From positions 1 through 47,968 of the forward strand of contig JABWBB010000019.1 in assembly GCA_013360675.1 (NCBI GenBank): DNA of 47,968 nt, given 5' to 3'. The notes beneath the pieces are model-generated. The model was not told the DNA's origin, ran no database searches, and saw nothing but the letters and a program-made list of their open reading frames with translations. Shown piece after piece: positions 25,480 to 34,437 of the stretch. A program made the translations under genes and the position numbers. How positions within the stretch are numbered: the first letter of the stretch is position 1; the number at the start of each line of letters is the position of its first letter. The DNA comes from Phycisphaerales bacterium (GTDB taxonomy: Bacteria > Planctomycetota > Phycisphaerae > Phycisphaerales > UBA1924).

Positions 25480-26862
25480 ATGCCCCCCACTCCCGAACCC
25501 AACCCCGGCTGGAGCCCCGACACCTGGCAGCAGGTCGGAGGCGCCCATCAGTTTGAATACGACGACCCGCAAGATTTGGCTCGCGTGCTGGTGCAACTGG
25601 CGGCGTTCCCGCCGCTGGTCACCTCGTGGGAGATCGAGCGCCTCAAGAAGGAGCTGGCCCAGGCGCAGGCGGGCGAGCGGTTCCTGCTGCAGGGGGGCGA
25701 CTGCGCCGAGATGCTCCGCGACTGCACGCCCGGGGCGATCACCAACAAGCTCAAGATCCTGCTGCAGATGTCGCTGGTGCTGGTGCACGCCTCGAAGAAG
25801 CCGGTGATTCGCGTGGGGCGCTTCGCGGGCCAGTACGCCAAGCCACGGTCAAGCCCCACCGAGACCCGCGTGGTCGACGGTCAAGGCGTCACGCTGCCCA
25901 GTTACTTCGGCGATCTGGTCAACGCGCCCGAGTTCGAGCCCCAGGCCCGCCGCCCCGATCCGATGCAGATGCTGCGGGCGTACACGCGCTCGGCCCTGTC
26001 GCTCAACTTCATCCGCTCGCTGGTCGAGGGCGGGTTCGCCGACCTGCACCACCCCGAATACTGGGATCTCTCGTTCTTTTCGCACGCGAGCCTGGCCCCG
26101 GTCGTGCGCGATCGCTACGAGCGCATGGTCGAGCGCCTGGGCGACGGCCTGCGCTTCATGGAAGCGCTGGGCGAGCGGACCATCGACGACCTGACGCGCG
26201 TCGAGTTCTTCACCAGCCACGAGGGGCTCAACCTGTACTACGAGCAGGCCCAGACCCGAACCGTCCCCCGGCGCGAGGGGTGGTACGACCTCACCACCCA
26301 CATGCCCTGGATCGGCGATCGCGCCCGCCAGCCCGACGGCGCGCATGTCGAGTTCTTCCGCGGCGTGCGCAACCCCGTGGGCGTCAAGATCGGCGCCGAG
26401 GCCGACCCCGCGCAGATCGCCCGGGTCTGCCAGCGCCTCAACCCCGGCGACGAGCCGGGCAAGGTAGTGCTGATCACGCGACTGGGCGCGGAGCGTGTGC
26501 GCGACCTGCTGCCCAGGCTCATCTCGCGCGTCGCCGACGCCGCCGGGCGCGTGCTTTGGGTCTGCGACCCGATGCACGCCAACACACAGTCCACAACGAG
26601 TGGGATCAAGACACGCTCGTTCGACGCGATCCTCGCCGAACTCGAGACGACCTTCGAGACGCACGCCGCCTGCGGCTCGCACCTGGGCGGGGTGCACTTT
26701 GAACTGACGGGCGAGGACGTGACCGAGTGCGTGGGCGGAGCCGCGGGAGTGACCGAGGCCGATCTGAGCACCCGCTACGCCTCGTTCTGCGATCCTCGCC
26801 TCAACTATCAGCAGGCCCTCGAGATGGCCATGCGCCTGGGCACGCTCATGGGCCGCACGTAA
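25480..26862 (+). CDS. Type II DAHP synthase (3-deoxy-7-phosphoheptulonate synthase)
   Basis: 460 residues, the normal length for class II DAHP synthase. It condenses phosphoenolpyruvate with erythrose 4-phosphate, the first step of aromatic amino acid synthesis. Class II signatures are clear: WSPDTWQQ near the start, FLLQGGDCAEML with the metal-binding Cys, KPVIRVGRFAGQYAKPRS, FTSHEGLNLYYEQA, NPVGVKIG and WVCDPMHANT. The ATG at 25480 matches the family start; the open frame back to 25312 has no similarity and is rejected. There is no clear Shine-Dalgarno. A TAAACT box lies at 25431-25436 without a recognisable -35. No other shikimate genes are nearby. Confidence 0.95.
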   Translation: MPPTPEPNPGWSPDTWQQVGGAHQFEYDDPQDLARVLVQLAAFPPLVTSWEIERLKKELAQAQAGERFLLQGGDCAEMLRDCTPGAITNKLKILLQMSLVLVHASKKPVIRVGRFAGQYAKPRSSPTETRVVDGQGVTLPSYFGDLVNAPEFEPQARRPDPMQMLRAYTRSALSLNFIRSLVEGGFADLHHPEYWDLSFFSHASLAPVVRDRYERMVERLGDGLRFMEALGERTIDDLTRVEFFTSHEGLNLYYEQAQTRTVPRREGWYDLTTHMPWIGDRARQPDGAHVEFFRGVRNPVGVKIGAEADPAQIARVCQRLNPGDEPGKVVLITRLGAERVRDLLPRLISRVADAAGRVLWVCDPMHANTQSTTSGIKTRSFDAILAELETTFETHAACGSHLGGVHFELTGEDVTECVGGAAGVTEADLSTRYASFCDPRLNYQQALEMAMRLGTLMGRT

Positions 26863-26973
26863 GACTGCTTCCCACGCCTGGGGGAGCGGTCGCGTGAATT
26901 CGGGCAGGCGGACCAAAGTTGCCCGTGCGTGGTTCCGATAGTCCTTGACGCCCCGCTGGCGAGGGATCAAGCC

Positions 26974-27309
26974 ATGGAATCGCAACACTCCGAGCACCCC
27001 GAACTCAAGTTGACCGTCGCCCGTGAACGCCGCCGCGCCCCACGCGTCGGCGTCAAGGGGAGCGCGATGACGATCTTTTCATCGGGCTCGGCGGCGGGAA
27101 TGCTGACGCGCGTCGACCTCGTCGACGCCAGCCACACGGGCCTGGGCGTCACCAGCCCCATCGCGGTCTCGCCGGGAACCTCGTTCTCGCTGATCCCCGA
27201 GGCGGTGGCCTCGCCACGCCAGATCGGCATCGTGGTGCGCTGCGAGCAGGATGATAAAGGCCTGTACCGGCTTGGACTGCGCAGTCGCTTCGCCAAGGCC
27301 GTGGCCTGA
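26974..27309 (+). CDS. PilZ-domain protein
   Basis: 112 residues forming a single PilZ domain. The c-di-GMP binding elements are RERRRAPRV (RxxxR-type) and DASHTGLGV (D-x-S-x-x-G), which suggests binding of c-di-GMP. Stand-alone PilZ proteins act as receptors that change the behaviour of a partner; none can be named here. GAGGG lies 8 bases before the ATG at 26974, which decides the start over 26929. Confidence 0.8.
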   Translation: MESQHSEHPELKLTVARERRRAPRVGVKGSAMTIFSSGSAAGMLTRVDLVDASHTGLGVTSPIAVSPGTSFSLIPEAVASPRQIGIVVRCEQDDKGLYRLGLRSRFAKAVA

Positions 27310-27546
27310 CGCGCATCGCTTGATCAATCCGCGCATTCACGTTGATGTTTGCAGCGTGTTTGTAACCTGCACGCAGTTCACGCGCGCATACACACCAATT
27401 GGGTAATTCGATACACGTAGATCTCAAACGTGTTGCCTTGCGGTATCGCGCCAGGTTGTTACACCGGAGGCATTCGCTGCGGGGCGTTGAATGGCCTACG
27501 CGCCCCTGGAGGAAGCAGTCCCCTCGGCCAGAAATGGAGAGACACG

Positions 27547-28200
27547 ATGAAAGCCATGCAACGATTCAGCGTCGTATCCGCTCTCGCAGCTATCAGCGGC
27601 ACAGCTTCGCTCGCGCTCGCGGGCGATGCTTTCCCGCCGCCGTGGCGGGGCGATCCGGGCTCGACATTCCAGATCTGGCGTTTCCAGAACCCCACGAATC
27701 CATTCCCGGATGAATTCGACAATCCGTACGGCGTTCCACAGCTGGAGCTGAACCCCGGCAATGAATGGCTCCCGGGCCCGCCCGAGCTGCCCGGCTATAC
27801 CGGCGGCGTCTGGTGCATTCCCGCGGGTGGTTCGCTCAGTTTCCACATCCCCAACGTCGTCTCGACCGACCGGGAGAAAGAGATCTACTTCCAGATCAAA
27901 TACTTCAGCCCGGGCACGGTGCCCACGCCCAGCGGCGTTGATGCCGCGGGCAACCAGGCCCAGCCCTGCGGGCCGATCTTCACCCCCAGCCCCGGCGGTG
28001 TGCCGGGCCAGAGCTACTGGGCCGGGAGCCTCTGCTTCCCGATCTGTGCGGGCGGTGAAACCATCACCTTCTCGAACGTCAACCCGACCCAGCCGATGTA
28101 CATCGACCAGGTCGTGATTGACACACGCTGTGTCCCGACGCCCGCCTCGCTGGCCCTGCTGGGCCTGGCCGGGCTGGTGGTGACGCGCCGTCGTCGCTGA
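27547..28200 (+). CDS. Exported protein with PEP-CTERM-like sorting signal
   Basis: 217 residues. It has an N-terminal signal peptide (MKAMQRFSVVSALAAISGTA then SLALA), a Pro/Gly-rich body with four Cys, and the C-terminal tripartite signal PTPASLALLGLAGLVVTRRR: a PxP motif, a short membrane segment and a basic end. This is the PEP-CTERM type handled by exosortase/archaeosortase-like enzymes; none is encoded in the window. The body is not recognised. GGAGAG lies about 6 bases before the ATG. A 237-base AT-richer leader region precedes it and a terminator follows. Confidence 0.8.
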   Translation: MKAMQRFSVVSALAAISGTASLALAGDAFPPPWRGDPGSTFQIWRFQNPTNPFPDEFDNPYGVPQLELNPGNEWLPGPPELPGYTGGVWCIPAGGSLSFHIPNVVSTDREKEIYFQIKYFSPGTVPTPSGVDAAGNQAQPCGPIFTPSPGGVPGQSYWAGSLCFPICAGGETITFSNVNPTQPMYIDQVVIDTRCVPTPASLALLGLAGLVVTRRRR

Positions 28201-28233
28201 CCGCTGTTGGAGTGAGAGATCCCGTGGACAAGG

Positions 28234-28265
28234 CCCGGCACGCACACCGCGTGTCGGGTCTTTTT
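28234..28265 (+). terminator. Rho-independent terminator after the PEP-CTERM gene
   Basis: 10-bp stem CCCGGCACGC (28234-28243) with GCGTGTCGGG (28249-28258, one G-T pair), loop ACACC, then TCTTTTT. It lies 33 bases after the stop codon. Confidence 0.85.
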
Positions 28266-28311
28266 GATGCGCGACGGATTCACGCGCACTGATCGCGCAC
28301 GACACCCAGGG

Positions 28312-28884
28312 TCACGCCGTGGGGCGGCCCATCGCGTCCCACGTGTCGTGGTAACGCTGCCACATCACGTCGAGTGCGCCGGGGATGACGCGCACCTGCC
28401 CCACCACCGCCATGAAGTTCACGTCGCCGCCCCAGCGCGGCACAAGATGCACGTGCAGATGCTGGGGCACGCCCGCGCCCGCCGCCCGTCCCTGGTTCAC
28501 CCCGATGTTGATGCCCTGGGGCTCGATGGCCTTGTGCATGATCTCCGCGGCGAGGTCCGTCAATCGCCAGAGCTGCGCGCGCTGCTCGGGCTCATAGTCG
28601 AGCAACGTCGGGCGTGCATCGCCCAGCGCGACGAGCAGGTGTCCGTTGGCGTAGGGATACGCGTTGAGCAGGATCAGCCCGCTGAGCGTGCGCACGATCA
28701 CGTGATTGGCCTGGTCGCGCGACGCATCGAGCCAGTACTCGCGCAGGAACGACCCCGACGCCGGGCGCGGCACGCCGCCGCTCTTTTCGCTCGCGTCCAT
28801 GGCCTCGAGGTAGCCCAATCGCCAGGGGGCCTGGATCGACGCGGGAGAGCCCTGCTGGGCGCGGTCTGGTGCGGGATCGGGCAT
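28312..28884 (-). CDS. HIT-family nucleotide hydrolase/transferase
   Basis: 190 residues. The histidine triad is HLHVHLVPRW, and NAYPYANGHLLVAL and NIGVNQGRAAGAGVPQ complete the HIT pattern of the Fhit/AP4A-phosphorylase-like branch. Such proteins hydrolyse dinucleoside polyphosphates or AMP-adducts. The ATG at 28884 is chosen: longer frames run through the divergent dciA gene. No Shine-Dalgarno; TACGCT ends 6 bases before the ATG. It shares a 44-base divergent start region, built as an inverted repeat, with dciA. Confidence 0.9.
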   Translation of the reverse strand: MPDPAPDRAQQGSPASIQAPWRLGYLEAMDASEKSGGVPRPASGSFLREYWLDASRDQANHVIVRTLSGLILLNAYPYANGHLLVALGDARPTLLDYEPEQRAQLWRLTDLAAEIMHKAIEPQGINIGVNQGRAAGAGVPQHLHVHLVPRWGGDVNFMAVVGQVRVIPGALDVMWQRYHDTWDAMGRPTA

Positions 28885-28932
28885 CGGCAGAGCGTACGCC
28901 CCTGCGCCGCAAGCCGTACGATCTGCCGATGC
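28881..28932. repeat. 18-bp inverted repeat holding both start codons of the HIT/dciA pair
   Basis: GCATCGGCAGAGCGTACG (28881-28898) and CGTACGATCTGCCGATGC (28915-28932) are reverse complements except at one position, with 16 bases between. Each arm contains a TACGNT box followed by CTGCCG and the ATG of the gene reading outward. It may be a symmetrical leaderless divergent promoter or an operator. Confidence 0.85.
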
Positions 28933-29273
28933 GCCGTCCCAGTGCCCGGACCCAGATCGAGCAACTCCGCAAGTTCCGGGTGCGTCCGCCCCGCGATGCC
29001 TCGATCGGCGCGGACGTAAGCGCCCTGCACGCCCAGTTCGCCCGCCAGCAGAAGCGGGGCGGGGGCTTCGAGGCGCTCTGGGCCGAGATCGTGCCGCCCG
29101 AAATCGCGGCGAGCACCCGCGTGGACCGGTATACCCGTACGGGCGTCCTCGTCGTGCGCGTCCAGGATTCCGCCGCTCGTTTTCAGACCACGCAGTGGCT
29201 CGCGGGGGGCGGGCTCGAGGCGCTGCGGGCCAAGGCTCCGGCAACGCTGAAACTCGTGCAACTCAAGCTCTAA
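28929..29273 (+). CDS. DciA-like (DUF721) protein, probable helicase-loading factor
   Basis: 114 residues. The C-terminal half (RYTRTGVLVVRVQDSAARFQ ... LRAKAPATLKLVQLKL) is the DUF721 domain. DciA proteins act with the replicative helicase DnaB in bacteria that lack DnaC or DnaI. The N-terminus is basic. No dnaA, recF or gyrB is adjacent, unlike some other genomes. There is no Shine-Dalgarno; TACGAT ends 6 bases before the ATG, in the inverted repeat shared with the HIT gene. Confidence 0.72.
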   Translation: MRRPSARTQIEQLRKFRVRPPRDASIGADVSALHAQFARQQKRGGGFEALWAEIVPPEIAASTRVDRYTRTGVLVVRVQDSAARFQTTQWLAGGGLEALRAKAPATLKLVQLKL

Positions 29274-29291
29274 TCTCTCTCAGACGCGCCC

Positions 29292-29744
29292 ATGGATACC
29301 GGCCTCTCGTCCATCAACATGCCGCCCCACACGTGCGGATACTGCACCTATTCGCTCGACCCCGCGCTTGCCGCCTGCCCCGAGTGCGGCACCACCACTC
29401 AGACCGGGCAATCGTTGTCCGACGATCTGCATCGCCAGCGCCGACACGTCGCCCTGGCGATGGGCGTGGCCGGGATTGCCTCGCTCGTGATGATGGCCGT
29501 CGGGCCGGAATGGATGCCCAGCACGGCCGGAGCCAACGGACGCGTCGGTGGGATTGCGCTCTTCTTCGGCACGCTCGCGTTTGGCGTGGTGCTGCTGCTG
29601 GCGTGGCACTGGCGAAGCCCGCGCGGAGCCGCGACCTTTGGCGCGATCTGGGCGATGATCTATCTCGCGCCGCTCTTCTGGGCCGCCTCCCTCTCGCTGT
29701 GCGCGATCGGAAGCGTGTTCGGGCTCATCGGCCGATGGTTCTAA
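29292..29744 (+). CDS. Zinc-ribbon membrane protein of unknown function
   Basis: 150 residues. CGYC and CPEC (residues 15-18 and 29-32) form a short zinc ribbon at the N-terminus, followed by about four membrane segments (about 51-71, 86-106, then two in the last 40 residues). No known family is recognised. It starts 18 bases after dciA on the same strand and may be cotranscribed. No clear Shine-Dalgarno precedes it. Confidence 0.65.
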   Translation: MDTGLSSINMPPHTCGYCTYSLDPALAACPECGTTTQTGQSLSDDLHRQRRHVALAMGVAGIASLVMMAVGPEWMPSTAGANGRVGGIALFFGTLAFGVVLLLAWHWRSPRGAATFGAIWAMIYLAPLFWAASLSLCAIGSVFGLIGRWF

Positions 29745-29760
29745 TCGCGTGGGGCGGGCT

Positions 29761-30822
29761 TCAACGCCAGCCGGTGGTGATGAGTTCCGCGCCGCCGTAG
29801 TCGATGCCCTGAAGCCCGCCGCGTGTCCAGCGGAAATACCCGTCGAGCAAATCCTCGAAAGGCGGGTAGAACCCTCCCGAGGGTGTGGGCACCTCCCACA
29901 GGCCCGGGATGTAGCGGAAGCGTGTGGGGAAGCTGCGGAAAGGCTGGGACGGGTCGAAGCCCTTGTTGGCGTCGCCGGTGCGGCGCATCACGACCGATTG
30001 GTCGAAGAAGAGCAGCGGCGACTTGGCTTCGGGATAGGCGTAGAAGAGCGATCGCTTGCCGCTGTGGCGTGCGAAGGTTTCATGGTGGTGCACCTTCTGC
30101 GAGGGGAACGAAACATCACCCATACGGCGACGCCCGAAGATGTCGGCGGACATGGCGGCATTGGTGAACTGGTAGTAGCGGTGCGTGGAGGCCTGTCGCA
30201 CGCTGCTGTGGTTGGGCGCGTCGCCGCGGTCAGGTGTGAACGAAGCGGGCACACTCTCGTAGCTGCTGCTATAGGGCCAGCGCTTGCCGCGGTCGGTGCC
30301 CTGATCGGGCGCGTGGGGAGAGATCTCCATGTTGTCGAATCCGAGCGGGTTGTCCTGCCACTGCATGCGCAGTCGGTCCTCGGGGCACGAGACCATGCGC
30401 TCGGGCAGGCGCTGCGCGAGGTAATCCTGCAGCACCAGGTGGTTGTAGAGGATCTGCGGGATCCAGTTCTCGAACCACGTCATGTCGTCGCGCCCGGCGC
30501 GACGGCGCAGAATGTCGATCGCCTGCGCCGACGCCGCCTGCAGGTCATCGCCCCAGGGCCCGCGCAGGTCGGCAAACTCCGAGCGTGTCTCGACGCCCGC
30601 CTTCCACGTGAACGAGAAGATCTTGTCCTGGAAGTCGGCGGCGTAACTGGCCGTCGCCGTCCCCAACTGCTTCAGGTTGGTCTGGCAGATGGTCAGCCGC
30701 CCGGTCTTGCGGGCCTCGCCCAGCGCGGGCAGCAAAATGCTGATGAGCAGCGCGACGATCGCGATGACGACCAGCAGTTCGATGAGCGTGAACCCCAAAC
30801 GACGCGAGTGCGTGTACCCCAT
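29761..30822 (-). CDS. Type IV pilin-like secreted protein
   Basis: 353 residues. The leader [10 protein letters not shown] is followed by [20 protein letters not shown], a textbook class III signal with cleavage after Gly and Glu at +5. The remainder begins [20 protein letters not shown], as in the planctomycete pilin-like family, and is otherwise not recognised. It lacks the H-x9-DG end seen in the 24117 gene. No Shine-Dalgarno; TAGGCT (30831-30836, read on the minus strand) ends 8 bases before the ATG. The gene diverges from the MFS transporter 41 bases away. Confidence 0.8.
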   Translation of the reverse strand: MGYTHSRRLGFTLIELLVVIAIVALLISILLPALGEARKTGRLTICQTNLKQLGTATASYAADFQDKIFSFTWKAGVETRSEFADLRGPWGDDLQAASAQAIDILRRRAGRDDMTWFENWIPQILYNHLVLQDYLAQRLPERMVSCPEDRLRMQWQDNPLGFDNMEISPHAPDQGTDRGKRWPYSSSYESVPASFTPDRGDAPNHSSVRQASTHRYYQFTNAAMSADIFGRRRMGDVSFPSQKVHHHETFARHSGKRSLFYAYPEAKSPLLFFDQSVVMRRTGDANKGFDPSQPFRSFPTRFRYIPGLWEVPTPSGGFYPPFEDLLDGYFRWTRGGLQGIDYGGAELITTGWR

Positions 30823-30863
30823 GGCGGCCCAGCCTACCACAAGACGTACACTCACCACCCCCC

Positions 30864-32084
30864 ATGATCTCGGCTTTTTCAACACACCACGGCGCCCCCA
30901 AGGCCCGCATGCTCGCCCTGATCACCACCCACAGCGTGATCGACTTCTTTTCGTACATCATCATCCCGATTCTGACCGTCCTCGAGGGCCGCGTGAACCT
31001 CACCCCCGCCCAGGGGGCCATGCTCCTGGGGCTGGGGTCGGTCGCCAGCGGCTTGGTGCAGCCCCTGACGGCATGGGCCGGCGACCGCTATGACACCCGC
31101 TGGTTCGGCACCATCGGCCTGCTCTGCGCGGTCCTGGCCATCGGCTCGGTCGGCTTCGCGGAAACCTACTGGCACCTGCTGCTCATCCAGGGCATCGGCT
31201 CGGCGGGGGTGGGTGCGTTCCACCCGCCCGGGGCGGCGGCGATGGGCCAGTTGGCCGGGTCGCGCCGCTCGCTGGGGGTCTCGGTCTTCTTCGCCGCTGG
31301 CATGGTGGGCGGGATCAGCGCCAACTGGATCACCCCCCACTACGTGCGGGTCTTCTCGCCCGAATCGCTGGCGTGGCTCATGATTCCCGGGGTCTTGGCC
31401 GCGGTGCTGTTGATCTGGTCGGTCCACGCCATCCCGCACCGGGCGGCGGGCGCCCGCGAGGCCCACGACGCCCTTCCCGCCAAGGAACGACGCGCCCGCT
31501 GGGGCGCGGTCGGGCTGCTGTATGTGGCCAACGTGGCGAGGTTCGTCGTCAACATGATGCTGGTGCAACTGGTCATCCGCTGGAGCGAGATGATCGCGCT
31601 GGGACGCATGCCCGACGAGGTGCTGACCGCCGATGTGCGCACGCTCGCGTCCACCATCGGCGGGCCGGTGCAGGCCGCGATGCAGGTAGGCATGGGGACC
31701 GCGGGCCTGCTGCTGGGGGCGATCGTCCGTGAACGCCACGAACGCCTGGTGCTGGTGGTCATCCCCGCCCTGGCGGCGATCGCCGTCGCGGCCTTCCCGA
31801 TGGCCCAGGGCAAGGGGGCGGCGTTCGCGCTGGCGGTGGTGGCGGGCGTGGGGTTCGCCGGGGTGATGCCCATCACGATCTCGATGGCCCAGCGCCTGCT
31901 CCCCCACCGGACAGGGCTGGCCAGCGGGTTGATGATGGGCGGGGCCTGGGGGCTGGCGTTTGTAGGTCCCCCGTTGGCCCAGTGGTTACTCGAGCGCATC
32001 GGTCTTCAGGGGGCGTTTCTGGTGACGGCGGGGCTGCTGGCCGGGAGCGGGGTGCTGATGATCTGGATGCGGCGGGTTCTGTGA
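30864..32084 (+). CDS. MFS transporter, similar to fosmidomycin-resistance-type (Fsr) pumps
   Basis: 406 residues with about 12 membrane segments. [20 protein letters not shown] near the start and [20 protein letters not shown] after helix 4 resemble the Fsr branch of the major facilitator superfamily. [10 protein letters not shown] between helices 2 and 3 is the MFS loop motif. Proton-driven efflux is likely; the true substrate cannot be read from sequence, and fosmidomycin resistance should not be assumed. TACACT lies at 30847-30852, 11 bases before the ATG, and no Shine-Dalgarno is seen. Confidence 0.8.
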   Translation: MISAFSTHHGAPKARMLALITTHSVIDFFSYIIIPILTVLEGRVNLTPAQGAMLLGLGSVASGLVQPLTAWAGDRYDTRWFGTIGLLCAVLAIGSVGFAETYWHLLLIQGIGSAGVGAFHPPGAAAMGQLAGSRRSLGVSVFFAAGMVGGISANWITPHYVRVFSPESLAWLMIPGVLAAVLLIWSVHAIPHRAAGAREAHDALPAKERRARWGAVGLLYVANVARFVVNMMLVQLVIRWSEMIALGRMPDEVLTADVRTLASTIGGPVQAAMQVGMGTAGLLLGAIVRERHERLVLVVIPALAAIAVAAFPMAQGKGAAFALAVVAGVGFAGVMPITISMAQRLLPHRTGLASGLMMGGAWGLAFVGPPLAQWLLERIGLQGAFLVTAGLLAGSGVLMIWMRRVL

Positions 32085-32136
32085 GGGTCTATACTCCCGC
32101 CCCTGTCGTTTTCGTCCGATGAGGAGGGGAACGAAC

Positions 32137-32210
<74 letters not shown>

Positions 32211-32298
32211 TTGAATCGATCGACCGTTGGGTCGATCGCGCACCCGCGACCATCCGAACCGGGCAAATCGATCCGGGCATTTCCGACGAATCGCGGCT

Positions 32299-33180
32299 AT
32301 GACGCCCAAGGCCAAAACAGTTCACGAACGCAGTTTCAAGAAGGTCATCGGGCGGGGGATGGCCGTGCTCCTCCCGTCGATCCTGACGCTGTGGATTCTG
32401 TGGTACGCCTTTGTCTTCGTGTACAACAACGTGGCCGAACCGATCAACGGGGGCCTGCGCACCGGGGTGATGGCCGTGGTGCCGATCCTGCCCGCGGATT
32501 TTCATCCGGGCTGGTACGAGGTTTCACCGGCGGACGTGCAGCAGGCGCGGCTGTCGCAGCCCAGCCGCGGGGGCGGCGTGCCCGATGCGCAGCTCACCGC
32601 CCAGATCCGCCACAAGAACCTGAACGAGTTCTGGAACGAGCGCTGGTACATGCAGGCGCTGGGGCTGGTGGTGGCGATCCTGCTGATCTGGCTGGCGGGG
32701 CTGCTGCTGGGCGGGTTCGTCGGGCGCAAGCTGTACGACAAGCTCGAGCAGGTCATTTCGACGATTCCGGGGTTCAAGCAGGTCTACCCGCACGTCAAGC
32801 AACTGGTGGAACTGATCTTCGGCGATCGGCCCATGGCCTTCAGCCGCGTGGTGCTCGTCGAGTTCCCCAAGAAGGGCTCGTGGGTGATGGCGTTTGTGAC
32901 TTCGGGGGGTCTGAAGACCGCCGAGCAGACGATCGGCGGGGCGTCGCTGTCGATCTTTGTGCCCAACACGCCCACGCCGTTTACCGGATTCACAATTAGC
33001 GTGCGGGCCGACGAGGTGATCGACGTGCCCATCAGCATCGACGAGGCGCTTCGCTACATCATCACCGGGGGCGTGCTGGTGCCGCCCGGGCAGATCAGCG
33101 GGAATGGCGGCGCCGATGCGGGCCAGGGGGCATCGCTCCCGCCCGCGGGTGGGCCAAGTGCCGGGTCGGGCGTGGGGTGA
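32299..33180 (+). CDS. DUF502-family inner membrane protein
   Basis: 293 residues. Two membrane segments (about 17-42 and 117-138) are followed by YDKLEQVISTIPGFKQVYPH, FGDRPMAFSRVVLVEFPKKG and VPNTPTPFTGFTISV, the characteristic DUF502 blocks. A Gly/Pro/Ser-rich tail ends the protein. Function is unknown. The ATG at 32299 is chosen over 32227, which would start inside the tRNA-Ile trailer. No convincing Shine-Dalgarno is present. Confidence 0.85.
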   Translation: MTPKAKTVHERSFKKVIGRGMAVLLPSILTLWILWYAFVFVYNNVAEPINGGLRTGVMAVVPILPADFHPGWYEVSPADVQQARLSQPSRGGGVPDAQLTAQIRHKNLNEFWNERWYMQALGLVVAILLIWLAGLLLGGFVGRKLYDKLEQVISTIPGFKQVYPHVKQLVELIFGDRPMAFSRVVLVEFPKKGSWVMAFVTSGGLKTAEQTIGGASLSIFVPNTPTPFTGFTISVRADEVIDVPISIDEALRYIITGGVLVPPGQISGNGGADAGQGASLPPAGGPSAGSGVG

Positions 33181-33275
33181 TGCGACGCGTATCATGACGT
33201 CTACCGCCTTGCGGGCAGCACGTCAGGAGCGTGTTCGGTTCGCGGGCGACACGAGGCACGAGCGGGGATACGTAC

Positions 33276-33584
33276 ATGCGAGTGGATGTAGTCGGACGGC
33301 ATTTCGAGGTGACTGACGCGATCCGCCAGTACGCCTGGAACAAGGCCGAGAAGCTGAGCAAGTTCTTTGACGGCCTGCAGGCGGTGACGGTGACGATCCA
33401 GCCGCAGGACCACACACACTCGCCCCAGTACGAGGTCGAGCTCGTGCTGGACGTGGAGAAGCACGCCGACTTCATCGCCAAGGCGACGGGGAAGGACCCG
33501 TACGCGGCGATCGATCTGGCGTCGGAGAAGGGCGAGCGGCAGCTGCGCGACTTCAAAGAGAAACTCAAGCAGAACAAGCACTGA
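33276..33584 (+). CDS. hpf: Ribosome hibernation promoting factor, short form
   Basis: 102 residues, the size of short HPF/YfiA. MRVDVVGRHFEVTDAIRQYA then KAEKLSKFFDGLQAVTVTIQ and YEVELVLDV and DPYAAIDLASEKGERQLRDF match the S30AE domain. It binds 30S subunits in resting cells. Without the long C-terminal domain it is not expected to dimerise 70S ribosomes by itself. GGGGA lies about 8 bases before the ATG. It heads an hpf-ptsN-ptsH cluster. Confidence 0.93.
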   Translation: MRVDVVGRHFEVTDAIRQYAWNKAEKLSKFFDGLQAVTVTIQPQDHTHSPQYEVELVLDVEKHADFIAKATGKDPYAAIDLASEKGERQLRDFKEKLKQNKH

Positions 33585-33612
33585 GCGCGCAGCGCCCCAG
33601 GAGTATCGCGTC

Positions 33613-34095
33613 GTGATGTTCAAGTTGACCGACATCGTGGCGGAACAGGCGGTCGTCGCCCCGCTCAAGGGCCAGTCCCGCGACGAGGTCGTGGCGGAGC
33701 TGGTGGATGCGCTGATCACCGCGGGTTCGGCCCCGGCCTCGCTCCGCGATGAGCTCATCGCCAAGGTGCTCGAGCGCGAGAAACGCGGCTCGACGGGCTT
33801 TGGCAAGGGCGTGGCCGTCCCCCACGTGAAGCACAAGGCGGTCTCGACGATGGCCGCGGCGGTGGGCCTGTCGTCGCGTGGGGTGGATTTCAGCAGCCTC
33901 GACCGCCAGCCGGTCTATTCGATCGTGCTGCTGCTCAGCCCCGAGGACAACCCCGACGCGCATCTCCGGGCGATGGAGGTCATCTTCCATCACCTGGCCA
34001 AGGACACGTTCCGGCGGTTCCTGCGTCAGGCGGGCTCCCCCGCCGAGGTCCGCGCGCTCTTTGAAGAGGCGGACGGCTTCCACCAGCCCAGTTGA
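33613..34095 (+). CDS. ptsN: PtsN-like PTS EIIA (nitrogen/regulatory type)
   Basis: 160 residues forming one EIIA domain of the fructose/Ntr type. The phospho-accepting His is H71 in GKGVAVPHVKHKAV. EIIA-Ntr accepts phosphate from an HPr and acts as a regulator rather than in sugar uptake. Two start codons are adjacent, GTG 33613 and ATG 33616; AGGAG (33599-33603) is 9 bases before the GTG and 12 before the ATG, so GTG is slightly favoured. It lies 28 bases after hpf and 14 bases before the HPr gene, pointing to one operon. Confidence 0.88.
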   Translation: MMFKLTDIVAEQAVVAPLKGQSRDEVVAELVDALITAGSAPASLRDELIAKVLEREKRGSTGFGKGVAVPHVKHKAVSTMAAAVGLSSRGVDFSSLDRQPVYSIVLLLSPEDNPDAHLRAMEVIFHHLAKDTFRRFLRQAGSPAEVRALFEEADGFHQPS

Positions 34096-34109
34096 GCCAC
34101 GGGGGCCAC

Positions 34110-34385
34110 GTGTCGGATTCCTGCACGGTCAACGCGACGATCATCAACAAGCTTGGGCTGCACGCCCGGCCGGCGATGTCGTTCGTGGACCTGGCGGGGA
34201 CCTTCCAGTCGGCCATCACCGTGCGCAAAGACGAGACGAGCGTGGACGGCAAGTCGATCATGCAGATGATGATGCTCGCCGCGGGCAAGGGATCGGTGCT
34301 CGAGATCCTGGCCGAAGGCTCGGACGCGGCGGCGGCGTGCAAGGCCCTCAAGGCCTTGGTCGATGCCGGGTTTGATGAGGAATAG
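34110..34385 (+). CDS. ptsH: HPr phosphocarrier protein
   Basis: 91 residues. The active site is NKLGLHARPA with phospho-His H18. DGKSIMQMMMLAAGKGS carries S49, equivalent to the regulatory Ser46, so control by HPr kinase is possible. No EI or HPr kinase is encoded in the window. The GTG at 34110 is chosen: GGGGG lies 6 bases upstream and the protein then begins at the normal distance from the active site. An upstream TTG at 34092 overlaps the ptsN stop and is less likely. Confidence 0.92.
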   Translation: MSDSCTVNATIINKLGLHARPAMSFVDLAGTFQSAITVRKDETSVDGKSIMQMMMLAAGKGSVLEILAEGSDAAAACKALKALVDAGFDEE

Positions 34386-34437
34386 GTCGCCCCTCACATC
34401 AGTCATTGATCCCGATATTCACTGCCGCACATGGTCC

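Noticed and set aside
27410..27546. c-di-GMP or other known riboswitch before the PEP-CTERM-like gene, suggested by the PilZ gene upstream
   Set aside because: The conserved cores of GEMM-type c-di-GMP and cobalamin riboswitches were not found on reading.
30864..32084. Calling the MFS transporter a fosmidomycin resistance determinant
   Set aside because: Resemblance is at subfamily level only; substrate cannot be read from the sequence.
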